Source of the DNA: 20CM-2-55-15 sp963738025
Lineage (GTDB): Bacteria; Acidobacteriota; Terriglobia; 20CM-2-55-15
Assembly: GCA_963738025.1 (NCBI GenBank)
Contig: CAVTWA010000004.1
Span: 310,001-374,000 of the forward strand
Reading direction: 5' to 3'
DNA: 64,000 nt
Each line of letters begins with the position of its first letter. The first letter of the stretch is position 1. The notes beneath the pieces are model-generated. The model had not been told where the DNA came from, searched no databases, and saw only the letters and a program-made list of their open reading frames with translations. The translations under genes were made by a program, and so were the position numbers. Below are positions 43,054 to 52,283 of this stretch, piece after piece.

Positions 43054-43062
43054 TCACTCCGC

Positions 43063-43284
43063 TCATTCTTCCGGCTGAGGTTCTACCTGCGGGATGTCGC
43101 CAGCACGCTCTGGAATGCGGAATTTCACGAGGTTCTGCAGAATCTCTTTTTGAGCGATCTGCGTCGCTTTGTGGCGGGGCTCCTTGAGCATTGGTGCGCT
43201 GCCGCCCTGAATCTGGCGCGCTCGCAATGCGGAAAGGATAACAAAGCGGTATTTACTATCAATATTATCGGGAATGGTAATCAA
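43063..43284 (-). CDS. rpoZ: RNA polymerase omega subunit
   Basis: 73 residues: DNIDSKYRFVILSALRARQI, QGGSAPMLKEPRHKATQIA and QKEILQNLVKF cover the short omega fold that clamps the beta' C-terminus. Its start overlaps the gmk stop by four bases. The C-terminal tail IPQVEPQPEE is acidic. Confidence 0.9.
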   Translation of the reverse strand: MITIPDNIDSKYRFVILSALRARQIQGGSAPMLKEPRHKATQIAQKEILQNLVKFRIPERAGDIPQVEPQPEE

Positions 43285-43898
43285 GCTAGACCTCCGAACG
43301 ATGCAATGATCTCCTCGATACGACTCTGCTGACGGCGCGGTACGGCTCGACCGCTACGCACGATGGACTCGAGGAGAAGGATGGAATTCTCAAGAATGTC
43401 GTTGATGATGATGTAATCGTAGTCGCGATAAAAGAGGATTTCACCTTTGGCGATTTCCAGACGACGGCGGATCACATCGTCCGGCTCCAACATACGCGAT
43501 TTCAGCCGGCGCTCCAATTCCTTAAAGGATGGAGGCAGTACGAAAATTGCTGTCGCGTTGCCGACCTTCTCTTTTACCTGTCTGGCTCCCTGGACATCGA
43601 TGTCGAGAATGACATCCTTGCCTTGTTCCAGGTGATCCTGCACAAATCTTCGTGTGGTGCCGTAAAGCTGGCCATTGAATTCCGCCCATTCGAGGAACTC
43701 ACCGCTCTCGACCATGTTCAGAAATGCAGGACGATCGACGAAGAAGTAATCCACACCGTCCCGCTCGCCTTGACGAGGCAGCCGGGTCGTGTACGAAACC
43801 GAAAAATTCAAATCTTTGAAGGTGCGAAGTAAGTGCTGCAGAAGAGTGGTTTTACCCGACCCGGAAGGGGCCGACACAATGTATAAGTTTCCGTACAT
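43281..43898 (-). CDS. gmk: Guanylate kinase
   Basis: 205 residues. P-loop YIVSAPSGSGKTTLLQHLL, GMP-binding SVSYTTRLPRQGERDGVDYF, and lid RRLKSRMLEPDDVIRRRLEI. It phosphorylates GMP to GDP. A TATAAT box lies 12 bases before the ATG, so it may have its own promoter with a very short leader, despite lying in the long run. Confidence 0.95.
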   Translation of the reverse strand: MYGNLYIVSAPSGSGKTTLLQHLLRTFKDLNFSVSYTTRLPRQGERDGVDYFFVDRPAFLNMVESGEFLEWAEFNGQLYGTTRRFVQDHLEQGKDVILDIDVQGARQVKEKVGNATAIFVLPPSFKELERRLKSRMLEPDDVIRRRLEIAKGEILFYRDYDYIIINDILENSILLLESIVRSGRAVPRRQQSRIEEIIASFGGLA

Positions 43899-43934
43899 TC
43901 GAAAACTTTCATTATAGCACCCCTTTCAAAGAAA

Positions 43935-43960
43935 CGAGGGGTCTGACCCCATTGACCCCC
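43935..43960. repeat. Short relative of palindrome family C
   Basis: GAGGGGTCTGACCCC followed by a second GACCCCC, between yicC and gmk. It shares GAGGGGTCTG with the right arm of the 12.4-kb palindrome. It may contain remnants of a REP unit. Confidence 0.45.
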
Positions 43961-43967
43961 TTACGCA

Positions 43968-44870
43968 TTATTCGATGTTCTGGACCTGTTCGCGGAGCTT
44001 TTCGATTTCGACTTTAATTTCGATGGCAGACTGGCCGATTCCGGCGCCGAGTTCATTCAATCCAGAGGTTTTCGACAGGATGGTCGTCACCTCCCGGTTC
44101 ATTTCCTGCAGGATGAAGTCCATGCGCTTGCCGGCTTCGTCTTGCATGCCCTTCAGCCCGGCAAACTGGTCAAGATGACTGCGAAGGCGGGTCGTTTCTT
44201 CTGCAATATCGCTGCGCTCGGCGTAAAGCAGCGCCTCTGTTTCCAGCCGGTGGCCGCTCTCGGCGACCAGTTGCGGAGCAAGTTCGGTGACGCGGGCGAT
44301 AAGTTGCTGACGATAATGCTCGACGAAATCTTTAGCGTGCGCGAGGATTGTCTGCAGGTGGCGGTCGATGTTTGCCAGCCGCGCATCGATGTCCGCCATC
44401 AGCGATTCGCCTTCTGTGATCCGCATTTGTTTGAGCTGCTGAAGAGCAGCATTCGTGGCCTCGCCAATTTTTTCGCCGATCAGGTCTAATTCTTCCTTGG
44501 ATAAATCGCTGGTAGAAACGGTGACGAGACCCGGCAGTCGGGTGATCATTTCCAGCGTCAGTTCGCCTTGTAATGGAAGTGTTCGCTTCAAAGACGAGAC
44601 CATCTCGGCATAGGCTCGAATCAGCTCATGATTGACATCGAGTCTGATGTTTTCGCGCTTGTAATCGATCCGGACGAACACATCCAGCCTTCCGCGTTTG
44701 AAGCCAGCCGAAATCTTCTGCCGGACGACGTTCTCGAAGTTCTGATACTCACCAGGAATCTTCGTATGCACATCCAGATACCGGTGGTTGACACTCTTGA
44801 CTTCGATCAGCACCCCCAGATTGGGCGCCTCTGCCCGAGCGGATCCAAAACCGGTCATGCTGTAGATCAT
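43968..44870 (-). CDS. yicC: YicC family protein (endoribonuclease-type)
   Basis: 300 residues. It begins MTGFGSARAEAPNLGVLIEV and contains SVNHRYLDVHTKIPGEYQNF; the C-terminal DUF1732 domain carries EMNREVTTILSKTSGLN. YicC proteins act as RNases on small RNAs in E. coli and often adjoin gmk, as here. Start ATGA overlaps the stop of the ABC exporter gene. Confidence 0.92.
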   Translation of the reverse strand: MIYSMTGFGSARAEAPNLGVLIEVKSVNHRYLDVHTKIPGEYQNFENVVRQKISAGFKRGRLDVFVRIDYKRENIRLDVNHELIRAYAEMVSSLKRTLPLQGELTLEMITRLPGLVTVSTSDLSKEELDLIGEKIGEATNAALQQLKQMRITEGESLMADIDARLANIDRHLQTILAHAKDFVEHYRQQLIARVTELAPQLVAESGHRLETEALLYAERSDIAEETTRLRSHLDQFAGLKGMQDEAGKRMDFILQEMNREVTTILSKTSGLNELGAGIGQSAIEIKVEIEKLREQVQNIE

Positions 44871-46630
44871 GAGTTCACATCCTGAAATTGCAAATTATAG
44901 AGCTTCCAGTATAGACCGCGCCGGACAACAAGCTCCTCATGATTACCGATTTCACGAATATGGCCATCCGCAAGCACGATGATCCTGTCCGCCCTGCGGA
45001 CCGTCGATAACCGGTGCGCGACGACAATCGTTGTTCGTCCTTCCATCAAGTTCTGCAGCGCTTGCTGAACCAGTGCCTCCGATTCGGTGTCGAGCGACGA
45101 GGTGGCTTCGTCCAGGATCAGGATGGGCGCATTTTTCAAGATCGCTCGTGCAATTGAGATGCGCTGGCGTTCACCGCCGGACAGCATCAACCCCCGCTCG
45201 CCGATCCTGGAATCGTAGCTGGTGACGAATTCGTGAACGAGAGCCGCCCTGGCGGCACGCTCGATATCGTCGGCGCCGGCGCCTGGGTCACCATAGGCTA
45301 TGTTGGCCCGGACGCTATCGTCGAACAGAATCACATCTTGAGTCACTATCGCGATCTGCCGCCGGAGAGACTCCAGCTGAAACTCACGGACATCGGTACC
45401 ATCAATGAGCAAGTGTCCGGCAGTAACATCGTAAAATCGCGGCAGCAGGTTCACCAGCGTGCTTTTTCCTGCTCCGCTGGACCCGACTATGGCGACGACC
45501 TCGCCGCGGCGGACAGTGAACGAGATGCCATTGAGAACGGGATCATTGGGCTCATAGGCAAACCGTACGTTATCGAATTCAATCCGGTCTGAGAACGCCT
45601 GGAGGGGCAGGTGGCCATCATCAGTCTCCTGGGCCAGCGACAGGATCTCGAAAATCCTTCCTGAAGCTCCAAAGGCCTGTTGAAACGAATTGTTGATTCC
45701 GCTGATCCGACGAACAGGATCGTAGAGCTTTATGAGCGCGATGATGAAGGCTACGAACAAACCCGCAGTCATGCGCTGGCTGAGAATCTGCTGCCTGGCG
45801 TATAGCAGGAAGGCGGCAATGACGAGAACGCCAAGAATCTCCATCAGAGGCGATGAAAGCGCGTGCATCATCTTCTGACGCACGTTCAATCGAAAGATCC
45901 GCTGCGTGATTTTGCGGAACTTCCCGGTCTCGGAGTCTTCCATCGTGAACGCCTTGACGATGCGGTTGCCGGTCACCGCCTCGTACAGCGTATTCGCCAT
46001 CTCCGCCATTTCTTTCTGACTGCTTTTGCTGAGCAGGCGCAGCCTTTTGCCGAACCACAGCGTGGGATAAAACACAACCGGCAGAAGGATCAGCGACATC
46101 ACTGCCAATTTCCAGTCGATTACGAAAATTGCCACAAGGAGAAAGATCAAAATCGCCGTTTGCTTCAGAAATTCTGCAAGTGTTTCAGAAGCGGACGCCT
46201 GGATGCGCTCGATATCGCCGGAGACACGGGAAATGAGTTCACCCGTGGGATTGAAATGAAAGAAGCGAAGCGGCTGAAAAATGATTTTCCCGAACGCGTC
46301 GTTACGCAAATCACGGACTACCGCGTGTCCCAGAAAAGCAATTGCCGCAATGGAACCGTATTCCGCGCTCGTTTTGACCACTGTCACACCGATGAGCAGC
46401 GCCAGAAAAATGCGCCCATCGAGAGCCGCAACGTCGAACCGCGCAGCTATCATCGGAATGGTGATTGAAGGAGCGGAGGAACCTCGCAGGAGAGTGTCGA
46501 AAATGAGTCCTACCAGAAAAGGCGTGACGGCCTCGAGCACTCCAACAATGGCGACAAGAAGGAGAGATGCAGTCAAAGCCCATCCATAGGGGCGAACGTA
46601 CGACCACAAGCGCGCAGCAACAGGTTTCAT
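44867..46630 (-). CDS. MsbA-like ABC exporter (lipid/lipopolysaccharide flippase type)
   Basis: 587 residues from ATG 46630; the frame continues to 46843, but that part overlaps ptsI. Six transmembrane segments (ARLWSYVRPYGWALTASLLL onward), then the nucleotide-binding domain: GSSGAGKSTLVNLLPRFYDV, LSGGERQRISIARAILKN, LILDEATSSLDTE and the H-loop VVAHRLSTVRRAD. Half-size exporters of this size flip lipid A or drugs. Its place between the PTS genes and yicC, with lptABC nearby, favours lipid A transport by analogy. The ATGA start overlaps the ptsI stop. Confidence 0.85.
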   Translation of the reverse strand: MKPVAARLWSYVRPYGWALTASLLLVAIVGVLEAVTPFLVGLIFDTLLRGSSAPSITIPMIAARFDVAALDGRIFLALLIGVTVVKTSAEYGSIAAIAFLGHAVVRDLRNDAFGKIIFQPLRFFHFNPTGELISRVSGDIERIQASASETLAEFLKQTAILIFLLVAIFVIDWKLAVMSLILLPVVFYPTLWFGKRLRLLSKSSQKEMAEMANTLYEAVTGNRIVKAFTMEDSETGKFRKITQRIFRLNVRQKMMHALSSPLMEILGVLVIAAFLLYARQQILSQRMTAGLFVAFIIALIKLYDPVRRISGINNSFQQAFGASGRIFEILSLAQETDDGHLPLQAFSDRIEFDNVRFAYEPNDPVLNGISFTVRRGEVVAIVGSSGAGKSTLVNLLPRFYDVTAGHLLIDGTDVREFQLESLRRQIAIVTQDVILFDDSVRANIAYGDPGAGADDIERAARAALVHEFVTSYDSRIGERGLMLSGGERQRISIARAILKNAPILILDEATSSLDTESEALVQQALQNLMEGRTTIVVAHRLSTVRRADRIIVLADGHIREIGNHEELVVRRGLYWKLYNLQFQDVNS

Positions 46631-48342
46631 GTACGGTAAACCGTTGCTCGAACCTTCGCCTCTACTTCTTTCGGTTTGTGCATTTTCAGAATCTGTCCTG
46701 ATAATTCGCGCAGCTGAGACATCGAAACGGACTGAATCATACGCTTGATTCGCGCGTATGCCGTCAGGTTCACCGAAAGCGACGTAAAGCCCAGTCCAAG
46801 CAAAACTGCCGCAGATGGCGGATCTGCCGCCATTTCGCCGCATACCGTTATGGCTTTACCGGTGGGCCGCAGCAGAGTGTATACCTGATGAAGACATCGC
46901 AAAATCGCAGGATGAAACGGATTGTAGAGATGCACGACCGACTGGTCGGACCGGTCAATGACCAGGTAGTACTGAATAAGATCATTGGTGCCAAGACAGA
47001 AGAAGTCGACACAAGGCGCCATCAGATCGCACGTTTGCGCCGCAGCAGGCGTCTCGATCATGACGCCGATCGGTATATTGCGATCGTATGGAAGATGCCG
47101 CACGTCCAGTTCGCTGCGGACTTCACCGAGGATGTGTACCGCTGCGTCGAGGTCGTCGACTGTCGAAACAAAGGGCAGCAGAATTCGCATCGGGCCGTGT
47201 ACGGAGGCGCGATAGAGGCTGCGCAATTGTTTCTTGAAGACGTCTTTGTTTTCCAGGCAGAATCTCAAGCCTCTGACGCCGAGATTGGAATTCACTCCAT
47301 CCCAGCTCCTTTGGTCGATGCCGACGTCGATGGTTCTGAAGGTTACGGGCAGACCCCTGGCCGTCTTCAGAACCAGCGAATAATCCGCGACGAGCGACTC
47401 CTCGTCCGGCTGTTTTCCTTCACGGAAAAAATCGAATTCCGTGCGATACAAACCGATCGATTCACATCCGTGAGCGACGGCGGAACGCACTTCTTCGCTG
47501 AAATTGATATTGGCACCCAGTGAAACCTGGATGCGATCTTCGGTCAGAGCAGGAGACGAAGCGGAAGCACCGGTTTTTTTTCTCAGCTTTTTCCCGTCCC
47601 GGTCCCGTCCTTTGTAAGCAGCTAAGGTTTCGTCCGAAGGCGACCAGATCACCAGACCGCGTTCGCCATCCACGATGAGCGAGTCACCGGATGCGACCTC
47701 AGCCAGCTGCGGTGCACCAACGATCGCAGGGATTTCCAACGATCGGGCCATGATCGCGGTGTGGGAAAGCGGACTTCCCGTCTCCGTTGCAAGGCCGACA
47801 ACCCGATGAGAACGCAGTTCGAATAATGTAGACGGAGGAACGACCTTGCCTACAAGGATTGCATCATAAGGAAGCTTGTTGAACGAAGGGAGAGGCTTTG
47901 ATTGCAGATTGTGCATCAAACGGCGAACGATATCGTCCAGATCGCCACGTCGTTCGCGCAAATAATCATCGTTCAACCGGTCGTATGCCTGAAAAAGATC
48001 ATCGCTGACCTGCTGAATCGCCCATTCGGCATTGATGGATTCCGACTGGATCTTCTCCACAATGCGGTCAACGAACAATCGATCCTGCAGAACCAGTAAG
48101 TGGGCATCGATTAGAAAGGACGACTCCGGTCCGCTCTTACGGGCCAATTCGGCCTGCATGCGCTTTAACTGTTCACGCGATTTCTCGACCGAATTGCGGA
48201 ATCGCTGAACTTCATTCTGGAGTTGATCCGCACGCAATTTGAAGTTAAACGAAATAAACAGCGGATCGAATGTTCGGACCGCCCTTCCCACTGCCACACC
48301 TACAGACGCGACGACACCGTGTATGATGCGTTCTTCGCTCAC
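46627..48342 (-). CDS. ptsI: PTS enzyme I (phosphoenolpyruvate-protein phosphotransferase)
   Basis: 571 residues. The N-terminal HPr-binding helices follow GVVASVGVAVGRAV. Phospho-accepting His is in GSPLSHTAIMARSLEIPAIV. The PEP site includes GIGLYRTEFDFF (here SIGLYRTEFDFFREG), the Mg ligands EXXD, and FCLGTNDLIQYYLVIDR. It takes phosphate from PEP and gives it to HPr. Starts with GTG 48342, two bases after the HPr stop codon. No sugar-specific EIIB or EIIC is in the cluster, so a regulatory role is likely. Confidence 0.93.
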   Translation of the reverse strand: MSEERIIHGVVASVGVAVGRAVRTFDPLFISFNFKLRADQLQNEVQRFRNSVEKSREQLKRMQAELARKSGPESSFLIDAHLLVLQDRLFVDRIVEKIQSESINAEWAIQQVSDDLFQAYDRLNDDYLRERRGDLDDIVRRLMHNLQSKPLPSFNKLPYDAILVGKVVPPSTLFELRSHRVVGLATETGSPLSHTAIMARSLEIPAIVGAPQLAEVASGDSLIVDGERGLVIWSPSDETLAAYKGRDRDGKKLRKKTGASASSPALTEDRIQVSLGANINFSEEVRSAVAHGCESIGLYRTEFDFFREGKQPDEESLVADYSLVLKTARGLPVTFRTIDVGIDQRSWDGVNSNLGVRGLRFCLENKDVFKKQLRSLYRASVHGPMRILLPFVSTVDDLDAAVHILGEVRSELDVRHLPYDRNIPIGVMIETPAAAQTCDLMAPCVDFFCLGTNDLIQYYLVIDRSDQSVVHLYNPFHPAILRCLHQVYTLLRPTGKAITVCGEMAADPPSAAVLLGLGFTSLSVNLTAYARIKRMIQSVSMSQLRELSGQILKMHKPKEVEAKVRATVYRT

Positions 48343-48344
48343 AT

Positions 48345-48617
48345 TCAGCCTGCCAAATATTCACAAATACTGTTCACGGCTTCGTCCTCATCTGCACCAT
48401 CCGCCCGGACACTTATTTTCGCCCCGTATCCGGCGGAGAGCAGCAGGATGCTCAAAATGCTCCGCGCGTCTGCTTCGTTCGAACTCGCGGCGTTGGAAGA
48501 ATCGGTTCTCGACAAGACAATCGTCGACTGGAACTGGGCGGAAAGCTGTACCAACCTTGCCGCAGCACGGGCGTGCAAGCCGAGCCGGTGACCGACTGTG
48601 ACCTCGCGCTCTCTCAT
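48345..48617 (-). CDS. ptsH: HPr phosphocarrier protein
   Basis: 90 residues from ATG 48617. Active His is in RLGLHARAAARLVQLS. The segment ADARSILSILLLSAGYGAKI holds Ser at the position of regulatory Ser46 (in RSIL), although no HPr kinase gene is in the cluster. The first seven residues of the longer frame from 48638 are unconserved. It overlaps none of its neighbours and carries phosphate from EI to the EIIA. Confidence 0.9.
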   Translation of the reverse strand: MREREVTVGHRLGLHARAAARLVQLSAQFQSTIVLSRTDSSNAASSNEADARSILSILLLSAGYGAKISVRADGADEDEAVNSICEYLAG

Positions 48618-48621
48618 GTAT

Positions 48622-49026
48622 TTACTGCTTGGGGGCAAGCAGCTGACTTGCGATATAGATGCTGCTCTGCCCTTGTTCTTTTACGGCTTTTGCAGCAGCA
48701 GCCAGCGTCTGCCCTTCACCGATCTGGACGAATTTGATGAGCATCGGCAGATTGACGCCGGTAACTACCTCCACCTTGTCCTGATCGAGAAAAGTAGACG
48801 CTATGTTCGTGGGAGTTCCCCCGAACATATCCGTCAAGATGAGAACACCGTCCGGACCCTTCACACGCTCGAGCGCTTTCTGGATCATGGTCGTCGCCAT
48901 GTCAACATCGTCGTGCCAGCCCAGAGAGACCGCCGTAATGTGATGGATCTCCCCGATGATCATCTCGGCCGCATTCAGAAGTTCGATAGCCAGCCGTCCG
49001 TGAGTAACAATCAACCCGCCAATCAT
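48622..49026 (-). CDS. Mannose-type PTS EIIA component
   Basis: 134 residues: GLIVTHGRLAIELLNAAEMI with the active His, SLGWHDDVDMATTMIQKALE and ILTDMFGGTPTNIAST, which fixes the EIIA-Man fold. Stand-alone EIIA-Man proteins in similar clusters (rapZ-EIIA-HPr-EI) are phosphorylated by HPr but do not transport sugar; they are read as nitrogen or cell-envelope regulators. The stop overlaps the long-frame start of ptsH. Confidence 0.9.
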   Translation of the reverse strand: MIGGLIVTHGRLAIELLNAAEMIIGEIHHITAVSLGWHDDVDMATTMIQKALERVKGPDGVLILTDMFGGTPTNIASTFLDQDKVEVVTGVNLPMLIKFVQIGEGQTLAAAAKAVKEQGQSSIYIASQLLAPKQ

Positions 49027-49100
49027 ATCTATATGGGCGACGCGTTATCGCGCCTGCAACCGGTGCTCATGCTTTCAGTGGCTGCGCGCTGGCGTCAATA

Positions 49101-49970
49101 CTAACCTTTCTTATCAGAGTCCCGGTGCGAAACTTTGACGTGATAGGCGTTCTGCCGGACATGCTCGGCAATCGCATTGGCAATGAACACCGAGCGATGT
49201 CGGCCGCCGGTGCACCCGATAGAAATCGTTACGTAAGACTTGCCTTCCCGTTCGTATTGCGGGAGCAGAAAATCGACGAAACCGTAGACGTGTTCGAGGA
49301 ATTGGTGCGTCGCTTCGTGCCCATTCATGTATTCCATGACGGCAGGATCTGCACCGGTTTGAGGTTTCAAATGAGGAACAAAATTGGGATTAGGTAAAAA
49401 ACGGACGTCGAAAACCAGATCCGAATCGATCGGGACGCCGTACTTGAAGCCAAAACTGACGAGCGATACCAATAAATGCTGCGCCCGCCGCTCCTCGAAC
49501 AACCGCACCGCGTGCTCGCGAAGTTCGTGAATGGTAAACCGGGAGGTGTCGAGAGTGTGGTCTGCCATTGCTCGAATCGGCGCGAGCAACTCACGCTCGA
49601 GCGCGATCGCTTCGAGGACGGAACGGTTCGGATCGGCGGGATGAGGCCTTCGCGTTTCGCTGAAGCGGCGGACCAGAACGGCGTCGGACGCTTCCAGAAA
49701 CCACAAAGACGTTTCCAGAGCCGGATTTTTTTTCAGCTCCTGATAGACGGCCGGAAAGTCGCTGAGGGTTTGACCTTCGCGGACGTCCGTGACCATCGCC
49801 GTCTTGGTCGATTCAGCGTCGGATTTAAGAATGAGTTCGTAGAATTTACCCAGCAGGCCGAGTGGAAGATTATCGACGCAAAAAAACCCACGATCCTCGA
49901 GGGCCCTGAGAAAGGTTCCCTTGCCTGACCCACTCAGGCCGGTGATGATGATGAACGGCGAAGGCTGCAT
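49101..49970 (-). CDS. rapZ: RapZ/YvcJ nucleotide-binding regulator
   Basis: 289 residues. P-loop ITGLSGSGKGTFLRALEDRG with FCVDNLPLGLL, SETRRPHPADPN, and the C-terminal FGFKYGVPIDSDLVFDVRFL and GCTGGRHRSVFIANAIAE. In E. coli the protein delivers an sRNA for glucosamine-6-phosphate synthase control; in Gram-positives it binds UDP-GlcNAc. It links to cell-wall precursor supply. No ribosome binding site; TACCAT lies 8 bases before ATG 49970. An hprK gene would normally be expected just upstream but is absent. Confidence 0.93.
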   Translation of the reverse strand: MQPSPFIIITGLSGSGKGTFLRALEDRGFFCVDNLPLGLLGKFYELILKSDAESTKTAMVTDVREGQTLSDFPAVYQELKKNPALETSLWFLEASDAVLVRRFSETRRPHPADPNRSVLEAIALERELLAPIRAMADHTLDTSRFTIHELREHAVRLFEERRAQHLLVSLVSFGFKYGVPIDSDLVFDVRFLPNPNFVPHLKPQTGADPAVMEYMNGHEATHQFLEHVYGFVDFLLPQYEREGKSYVTISIGCTGGRHRSVFIANAIAEHVRQNAYHVKVSHRDSDKKG

Positions 49971-50082
49971 GTCGGGAAATGGTAACAGAGCCTAATCCGG
50001 AGGACAGGAGAAAATAGAAACGTTTTTCCGGCGGAATTCTGGAGACCGGCGCCTTGAAATTCTCGTATCCCCGGAAGAACCC

Positions 50083-50631
50083 TCAGGCTTCCGGTTCGAT
50101 CCACCCGATGTTGCCGTCCTTGCGTTTAAAAACCACGTTCAGCCGCTCGGTCGTGGCGTTACGAAAGACAAGGAAATCATGGTCCGAATCGCCGACCTGG
50201 ACGGCTGCGTCATCAACGCTCATGGGCTTTGCGGCTGTCTCGTTCTGGCGAATGATCCGCGGCAGACCCTGCCCGAGTATCTCTTCGACCTCGACAATAG
50301 AAGTCGTCGTGATCACTTCGCCTTTATGGTTATTGTGCCGTTTCCTCGCGACCAGACGCTCTTTATCCTTCAATACTTGCTTTTCGACCTTGTCGACAGC
50401 AGCCGCTATAGACGTATACATGTCTGTCGACACTTCTTCGGCGTGATAAAAATCCCGCCGGGTCTTCAGGTTTAACTCTGCAATGTGACGCTGGTGCTTT
50501 TCTACAGTCAGGATGAAATGGACTTCCTGGACTGCATCGTCCGCGCCACGCAATCGATCAACGCGATCCGTGGCGAATTTCCGAATGGGTTCGGTGATCT
50601 CGATATGCCGGCCCGTGATATCGATACTCAT
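50083..50631 (-). CDS. hpf: Long-form ribosome hibernation promoting factor
   Basis: 182 residues. The N-terminal beta-alpha fold (ITGRHIEITEPIRKFATDRV; VHFILTVEKHQRHIAELNLK) binds the 30S decoding site. The C-terminal 60 residues (VQVGDSDHDFLVFRNATTER; LNVVFKRKDGNIGWIEP) are the dimerisation domain of the long form, which forms 100S ribosomes. It follows rpoN, a standard neighbour, by 40 bases; GGGAGGG precedes the ATG. Confidence 0.92.
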   Translation of the reverse strand: MSIDITGRHIEITEPIRKFATDRVDRLRGADDAVQEVHFILTVEKHQRHIAELNLKTRRDFYHAEEVSTDMYTSIAAAVDKVEKQVLKDKERLVARKRHNNHKGEVITTTSIVEVEEILGQGLPRIIRQNETAAKPMSVDDAAVQVGDSDHDFLVFRNATTERLNVVFKRKDGNIGWIEPEA

Positions 50632-50671
50632 TGACCCTCCCTGCGAAGCCTGGGGCTCAGGCCCGAGGCTT

Positions 50672-52268
50672 TTACGATCTGACGCGGCGCTGATGCGTAC
50701 TGGGAATCCGCAAATCTTCGCGATATTTCGTGATGCTGCGGCGCGTAACGGATATGCCCTCTTCTTTCAGCATCTGGGCAATTTTTTCGTCGGTCAAAGG
50801 ATTTCGCGGATCCTCGTTCTCGATGTATTTCTTCACCTTACGTTTGACGATAAGCAGTGATGTGCCATTGCCCAACGGCCCATTCACCGCTTCCGAGAAA
50901 AAGAAGCGCAATTCAAACACCCCTTGGGCGGTGTGGGCAAACTTATTGGCCACCGCACGACTGACCGTCGAGGGATGAACACCGACTTCTTCAGCAACGT
51001 CTTTGATCATCATCGGTTTCAGCTGATCTATACCCTTGTCCAGAAAGTCGGCCTGGCGCCGGATGATGGCTTCGCACACCTTCACGATGATGTGTTTGCG
51101 CTGCTCTATATTCTTCAGCAATTGGACTGCAGACTTGAAACAATCTTTGACGTAATTTTTGACGTCTTTATTCAGCGAATCGCGCTCGAGCATGTGCCGG
51201 TAGGTCGGGCTCAATCGCAGCTGTGGAACTTCGTCCTCGTTCGTCACGACCGTGTACTGGCCACCGACTTTCACGATAAACACATCCGGCTCAATCAGCC
51301 GCGGCTGCGAGCGGTTGTACTTCTGACCGGGACGGGGGTCGAGCTGCTTGATAATGTCGACCTCCTCCATGATGGCGCTGAGCGGCTTGTTCAGAGCCTT
51401 GGCGATTTCCTTAAACTGCTTGTTTTGCAGTTTATGGAGATGGTCGCGCACAACATCGACGGCCAGGCTTTCGTCCTCACCTATAAAACGCAATTGGATC
51501 AACAGACATTCGCGCAAGTCCCGTGCCGCAACTCCGGGCGGGTCGAAATGCTGGACAACTTCCAGGGCTTTCTGTACATCCTCGAGCGTGTGCTCGCCGC
51601 TCTCGGCGATTTCTTCGAGCGTGATGAGAACTTCTTTGCCATTCTCGTCGACCGCGCACAAATAACCGTCTTCGTTCAGATTTCCGATAATCGAGTGGCA
51701 GGCGAGGCGGACACTTTCGTCCATCGTCGCCAATCCCAGCTGCCATTCCAGGTGGTCGGTCAGCGTTTGCGGTTTCGCCAGGAAATTTTCGAAAGAAGGC
51801 TTTTCAAAAACTTCGGTTTCACGCGGCCGGGAGGCGCCGTCGTTCAGATACTGATCAAAGCTTTGAAAATCGATATCGGCATAAGGATCATCCGTCGCCG
51901 GCTCGGGTTCAGGAGGCGCCGCAGCCTCAATGGTGACTTCCGGAGTCGCCTCTGGTTCTGTAACGCAATGATCCCGCTCGGCGGCTTCGCGCAGCGCCTG
52001 GTATTCGGCATCGGTCCCGTCCACCTCGGCTTCGGAGGCTGAGCCGGACGTGTCGGGGCTATCCTGACCCAACTCGATTTCCGGCGTTACGCTTTCGACG
52101 ATCTCGGTGCCTTCCTCAAGGACGGGATTCTGAACCAGCTCCTGCTGAATCATTTCCGTCAGTTCGAGCTTGTTCAATGTGAGCAGGCTTACCATTTGGA
52201 CCAAGACCCGGGGTAAGGACCTGCTTTTGTGCGAGTTTCGTGACTAACTTTGGTTCCAGATACGCCAT
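50672..52268 (-). CDS. rpoN: RNA polymerase sigma-54 factor (frame broken near 52204)
   Basis: The frame back from 50672 stops making sense at about 52204. Upstream, ATG 52268 reads AYLEPKLVTKLAQKQVLTPG, the typical N-terminal activator-binding region I. Removing one T at 52202-52206 joins it to LVQMVSLLTLNKLELTEMIQ, giving about 531 residues. The acidic region II is followed by the core-binding part, the HTH (IKDVAEEVGVHPSTVSRAVA) and the RpoN box SVTRRSITKYREDLRIPS. Sigma-54 needs enhancer-binding ATPases; none is in the window. Between lptB (15 bases upstream) and hpf. Confidence 0.9.
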
Positions 52269-52283
52269 ATAAAGGAACTACTT

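Noticed and set aside
45863..46468. 201-codon plus-strand frame opposite the ABC exporter
   Set aside because: No signal, motif or ribosome binding site; the exporter is well supported on the other strand.
50924..52042. 372-codon plus-strand open frame
   Set aside because: Antisense shadow of rpoN with no recognisable motif.
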